In this document: positions 60,431 to 64,000 of the stretch, in pieces
How positions within the stretch are numbered: the first letter of the stretch is position 1
Layout of the letters: every line of letters begins with the position of its first letter
NCBI RefSeq assembly: GCF_022682495.2
Contig: NC_071392.1
Location: 86,630,797 to 86,694,796, forward strand
Direction: 5' to 3'
From: Desmodus rotundus
Lineage: Eukaryota > Chordata > Mammalia > Chiroptera > Phyllostomidae
DNA: 64,000 nt
Translations under genes and position numbers: made by a program
Notes under the pieces: model-generated
Seen by the model: only the letters and a program-made list of their open reading frames with translations
Database searches by the model: none
Told to the model about the DNA's origin: nothing

Positions 60431-61068
60431 TCTCTCTCTCTGTCCGTCATAGTTTTTGTTTTGTTGTGTTTTTTTTTTTTAATTTGGAAGAAACTTCAAG
60501 CTGCCTACTGGCAGTTGCACTCGCTCCAACACCGCCCAGGTGTAGTATACTGTTGCCAGGCAACCTTTTTAAAAAAAACAAATTGAGCAATCCTAATCTT
60601 TACGGAAGTTCTCTATTAGCAAAAATCCCTTCCTTGTACTTGCTGTCGCCCTACCACCACCCACGCGACCCCCACCTGTTGGAGGAATTCCCTGGTCCTC
60701 AGAATCATCTGAAATGTATTTGAACACAATTATGCTCCTAGGCTTCAACTTCTCGGCACAACACTATTTACACAAGGTTCTTATATGATAGAGTGTTCAG
60801 ATTCTAGTACTGTGATTCCCATCCTCAGCATGTAATGTTGCTTACAAATCCTTTTCCCTAGAACTGGTCAGACCTGCACAGCTCTCAGCGCCTAACGACG
60901 CACGCAAATCCCCACACTAAGGGACCTGATGAGCGTGGCTTCCAGGAGCATTAAGTGTCCCCAGAATGACTCCCCCCTCCCACACACACGCGCACGCCCC
61001 TTAAAATGCCTGGCTGAGAAACTTCCGGCTGCCAGGAGAAATTACTCTTTAGTCAACACCTGTTGGGA
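60431..61068. other. Upstream flank of the CpG island
   Basis: Starts with CT- and T-rich tracts, then unremarkable sequence. No gene seen. Confidence 0.45.
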
Positions 61069-61465
61069 GGCCCCTGACCTCCCAAATGGTTCAAGATTGT
61101 GAATATGTATCTCGAACAAGTCTCAAGGACCAGAGTGCATTCCTTTGAAATACGACCAAGCGGAAGGATAGGGCTTCTGTCTGCTAGTCTATGTGGGAGA
61201 ATAGAATCCTTACTTTCATAGGTGCCAGCTGGCAAAGAGCTGGCCTCATCACATTTGCACTGACCAACTGTAATTTTAACTTCTCTTGACTAGGATCCTG
61301 CCCATCTAACCCCTCTCTTGTTCTCCCTTTAAAATGTCCAAATCACATCTGCACAAATGGAAATGGAGCTCAGCTCTTTCCTCTACTGTCAGCAGTTACT
61401 AAATAAACTGTTTTTCTCTGCTGTAATAGCCGGCTGCGTTTAGCTTTGCCACTGGTGACAATATC
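61069..61465 (+). mobile_element. ERV LTR in the upstream flank
   Basis: Starts TGTTGGGAGGCCCCTGACC, has a C/T-rich promoter-like part with 'ccctttaaaatgtcc', polyadenylation signal 'actaaataaactg' near 61400, and ends about 'ccactggtgaca'. Layout is U3-R-U5 on the plus strand. No internal sequence; no clear target duplication. It lies about 0.8 kb upstream of the proposed transcription start. Confidence 0.55.
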
Positions 61466-62374
61466 CAGGGAGGGACCCAACCGTAAAGAGTACACCGTCG
61501 CCAGTGCTCATTACCTTTTTTAGTGGTTAGATCAAACAGAACTTCCAAGCATTTTTCACTAAGTCAAGTATGTACATATCTCAGACTCAACTTGAGACCC
61601 AAATCCTGGGGACTATAAATTTATATTTGCTAAGTGAAATAGTATGAGTTTGTACTCACAGGGACAGCAGGCCATTTCAACCGTGTCACTGACCACTTGC
61701 GGGACATTGGAACGCGACTTCAGTATCCACAGGTAAAAAATGGGAATACTGTTGCCAGCTTTGGAAGGGCTCTGCTAGGATCAACCTGGCCAGGAGCCTG
61801 CCACATACAGGTGTGCAACAAATGCCCCTGTCCATCGCTATGGTACCCCAGATAACCCCTGCTGACGTTACCATTTATACCTGCAGCGCACATTGTTGCA
61901 GAGTGCTTTATGTGTACATAGATCAAGTTTCTCCCAAAGTCACTAAGAAAACTGAAATTTTTACCTACAACAAATTTCAGAAGAGTCCACATGTTTGAAA
62001 ATGCTATTAGTGAAACTAACAGGCAGCCAACTGGAGATGGAGGGAGAATATTTGCACATGTACCAGACAAGTGTTTGTAGCTTTATGTCATGTGAAGAAC
62101 CGCACACCCATCACGAAAAGGCAAACTAACTAGTAAAATGATGACTGTGATATACACAAGCAAATCAAATTACAGCACAAACTCAAATGGCAAATAAACA
62201 GGTGAGAAACACACCATCACTAGCACACAGAGAAGCAGGTTTGAATGACGAGATCAATTTACTTGCCAGCTTGCAAACAATTTTTAAGGAATAATACAAA
62301 CTTAAATGTATTAAGCAATAATTATGTTTCAGGCACTGTGTTAAGGTCTTTTACGTTTTGTTTAATTACCCTAA
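61466..62374. other. Single-copy flank
   Basis: Nothing recognised. Confidence 0.4.
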
Positions 62375-62815
62375 AATGTAGGTTCCAAGAGAACAAAGAC
62401 CAAATTTTAATTGTTTACCTTTGGATCCTCACTCTTTAGCACAGGTGCTGGCAAAGAGCAAGCGACCGATGAGTACTTATTGACCATTAATGATGAAACT
62501 GATTGCAAGAGCCTGGAATGCTAACTTCTCCAGTTCTCACAGCTGGCTCCTCTGACAGACCTCAGCACAAACTGACTTCCCTCCTATGGTTACTCTTTCT
62601 CACCTAGGATTGTTTGTTTTCCTGCATGGAAATGCTCCCAAGCTGTAGTATTAACTTAGTTGTTTACTTCTTTCTGAGTTGTATCCGATACTGGAGTCCG
62701 AGCTCCCGAAGGGCAGGAACACACCTGTTTTGTTCATTGCCATTTCTCCGGCCAAACAGGATACCTCACTCATGGCTGGGGTTCAATAAATATTTAAGTG
62801 GATTAATAAATGGTG
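62375..62815 (+). mobile_element. Two adjacent L2 3'-end fragments
   Basis: 62375-62490: 'taggttccaagagaacaaag', 'tttacctttggatcctcact' and 'gatgagtacttattgacc'. 62520-62815: 'ttctcacagctggctcctct', 'agctcccgaagggcaggaac', 'gttttgttcattgccatttc' and 'ggttcaataaatatttaagtgg'. Each has its own tail, so they are two insertions in the same orientation. Confidence 0.65.
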
Positions 62816-63819
62816 GGGAAAATGGCAATTTACAGATCACATCGGGAAGTATTTAAAAGATTAAGCTACTCGTGAGAAAAATGTCCAGGATGTAGTAAAC
62901 TTCACAAATGCAAGTGGTAGAATACTCTGCTTGTATATATTTTAATAGGTTTAGTTATCTCTAAAGGGAACTGTTAAAACTGACCTCTAAGAAAAAGAGA
63001 TGGAGTATGTAGGAGGCAGTGGGCTAAGGGAAATACTACTTTTTATTGCACACGTGTTTGTAATTTGTTACCTTAATATTTTTGCAATAAGCATATTAAA
63101 GAAATTTGCTTGTAAAAATGTCTATTAAAAGCAAGTTCAAGCATCACGAATCTTTAGTGTTAATCCTTGGCATATTTGGGGTGGGGTGGGGGGCTTCTGG
63201 AGAAGGCAATGCACATACAGACGTGGTATGATTTCCGGAAGAGAGAGTCCACAGCTTCCACCAAATCTGTCGTGACCCCCCAAATCTCCACAGGGTAGGA
63301 AGGAACCCCTGCTAGTAGATGACATGGTTTCCTCCAGGAAACAAACGTGGCTATCCCGTCTCCTTCACCAATTATCCTCCATCTGCCCCATTTCCTTGAA
63401 CTGGTGGAGATCAAAATATAGGGCGTACTGTTGCAAAAGATTCTATAGTAAAGTTTTTCTGCAGTGAAATAAGTTTCAAAACTCTGCACTCTGTCATCTA
63501 CCCCCTTATAGATTTATAACACATTATCTGTCTTTAAACATCTCCTGAAGATCAGAAGAAAGGAAGCTGTCTCTCCAAACCCAGAACTTCTCAAAGACAC
63601 GGGAGCATGGAACACTGGGGATTTTTTTGTCGGTGGTGTTGGGTTGTTTTTTGGGGGGAGGGGCACATCTGAAACAGAGAAACTGACCTGCAAGTCCACC
63701 TGCCTGCTGCCACGAAAGCCAAACTCGTGAGGCAGGTTCTGGTTGAAAAGGAAAGGGGTTGATTATGTTCCAGTTAAAGGTGAGATCATATGGTATTTGT
63801 CCCTCTGAGGAGAGGGGAT
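62816..63819. other. Single-copy flank
   Basis: No exon or classified repeat. G-rich runs lie near 63180 and 63650. Confidence 0.4.
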
Positions 63820-63990
63820 TACAGGAACTACTATAAAGGACACATGGACAAAATCAAGGGGGAGGGAGGAGGTGGAGGAGGGAGAAGGGTTCGGCTGGGG
63901 TGGGGTGGAAGGATGGGGAGAAAAGGCATACAACTGTAATTGAATAACAATAAAAATTTATATATATATATATATTAAAAAAAGAAAAGG
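63820..63990 (+). mobile_element. Bat-type L1 3' end
   Basis: 'actataaaggacacatggac', G-rich segment, 'acaactgtaattgaataaca', then (TA)n and an A-rich tail. Same 3' UTR architecture as 15140-15312, giving two copies of one lineage-specific L1 family. Confidence 0.75.
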
Positions 63991-64000
63991 AAAGGGGTTT

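Overview
This is mammalian nuclear DNA, almost certainly from a microbat (Chiroptera). The main evidence is tRNA-derived SINEs of the bat VES type, recognised by the paired 'ggtcagggcacat'/'ggtcggggcatgtacggg' segments, the pyrimidine-rich 3' part and the 'aaaatcaataaaca' tail. Bat-like L1 3' ends ('aaaggacacatggaca'), mariner/hAT DNA transposons and the usual ancient mammalian repeats (L2, MIR, MER5, MaLR LTRs, Tigger) support this. No bacterial or viral gene, CRISPR array, rRNA or recognisable tRNA gene was found. No protein-coding exon can be supported: the open frames are short, and the longest overlap repeats or behave like chance ORFs.

The one gene-level landmark is a CpG island at about 59.9-60.43 kb. 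It looks like a promoter firing on the minus strand: a GC box, an ETS/STAT-like site and a TATA-like TACTTAAG are followed by a short exon ending in CCATTGT|GTAAGT (donor at 60178-60173). The simplest model is that 60.4-64 kb is upstream flank, about 60.18-60.27 kb is a noncoding first exon, and the remaining ~60 kb is the first intron (or first introns) of a minus-strand gene whose coding exons lie at or beyond the left edge. I could not identify the gene.

The 1-60 kb part is a mosaic of old, AT-rich single-copy DNA and interspersed repeats. From left to right the main pieces are: simple repeats (3.3-5 kb); MER5 (8.9 kb); a 1.4 kb L2 (9.9-11.3 kb); L1 tails (13.4 and 15.2 kb); LTR-like units (16.8-17.7 and 20 kb); a deleted mariner (22.2 kb); VES SINEs; a MaLR LTR (28 kb); a 1.5 kb L2 carrying a mariner MITE and a VES SINE (29.9-31.4 kb); another LTR (31.4-32 kb); an antisense L1-type 3' end (37.9-38.7 kb); a 2.9 kb L1 split by a second mariner (46.6-49.6 kb); a MaLR LTR (52.1 kb); L1 pieces (55-56.9 kb); a Tigger inside a MIR (57.7-58.05 kb); and a hAT MITE with clear target duplications (58.6-58.85 kb).

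Most LINE and all recognised LTR insertions lie on the plus strand, antisense to the proposed gene. That is the expected bias inside introns and independently supports a minus-strand transcript. The observations most worth following are a 71/69-bp near-identical copy of part of an LTR only 1.7 kb from that LTR, an unclassified ~210-bp repeat present twice in inverted orientation, two mariner copies sharing the same loss of a catalytic residue, and a palindromic homeodomain/octamer cluster at 35.2 kb. I found no convincing previously undescribed system.
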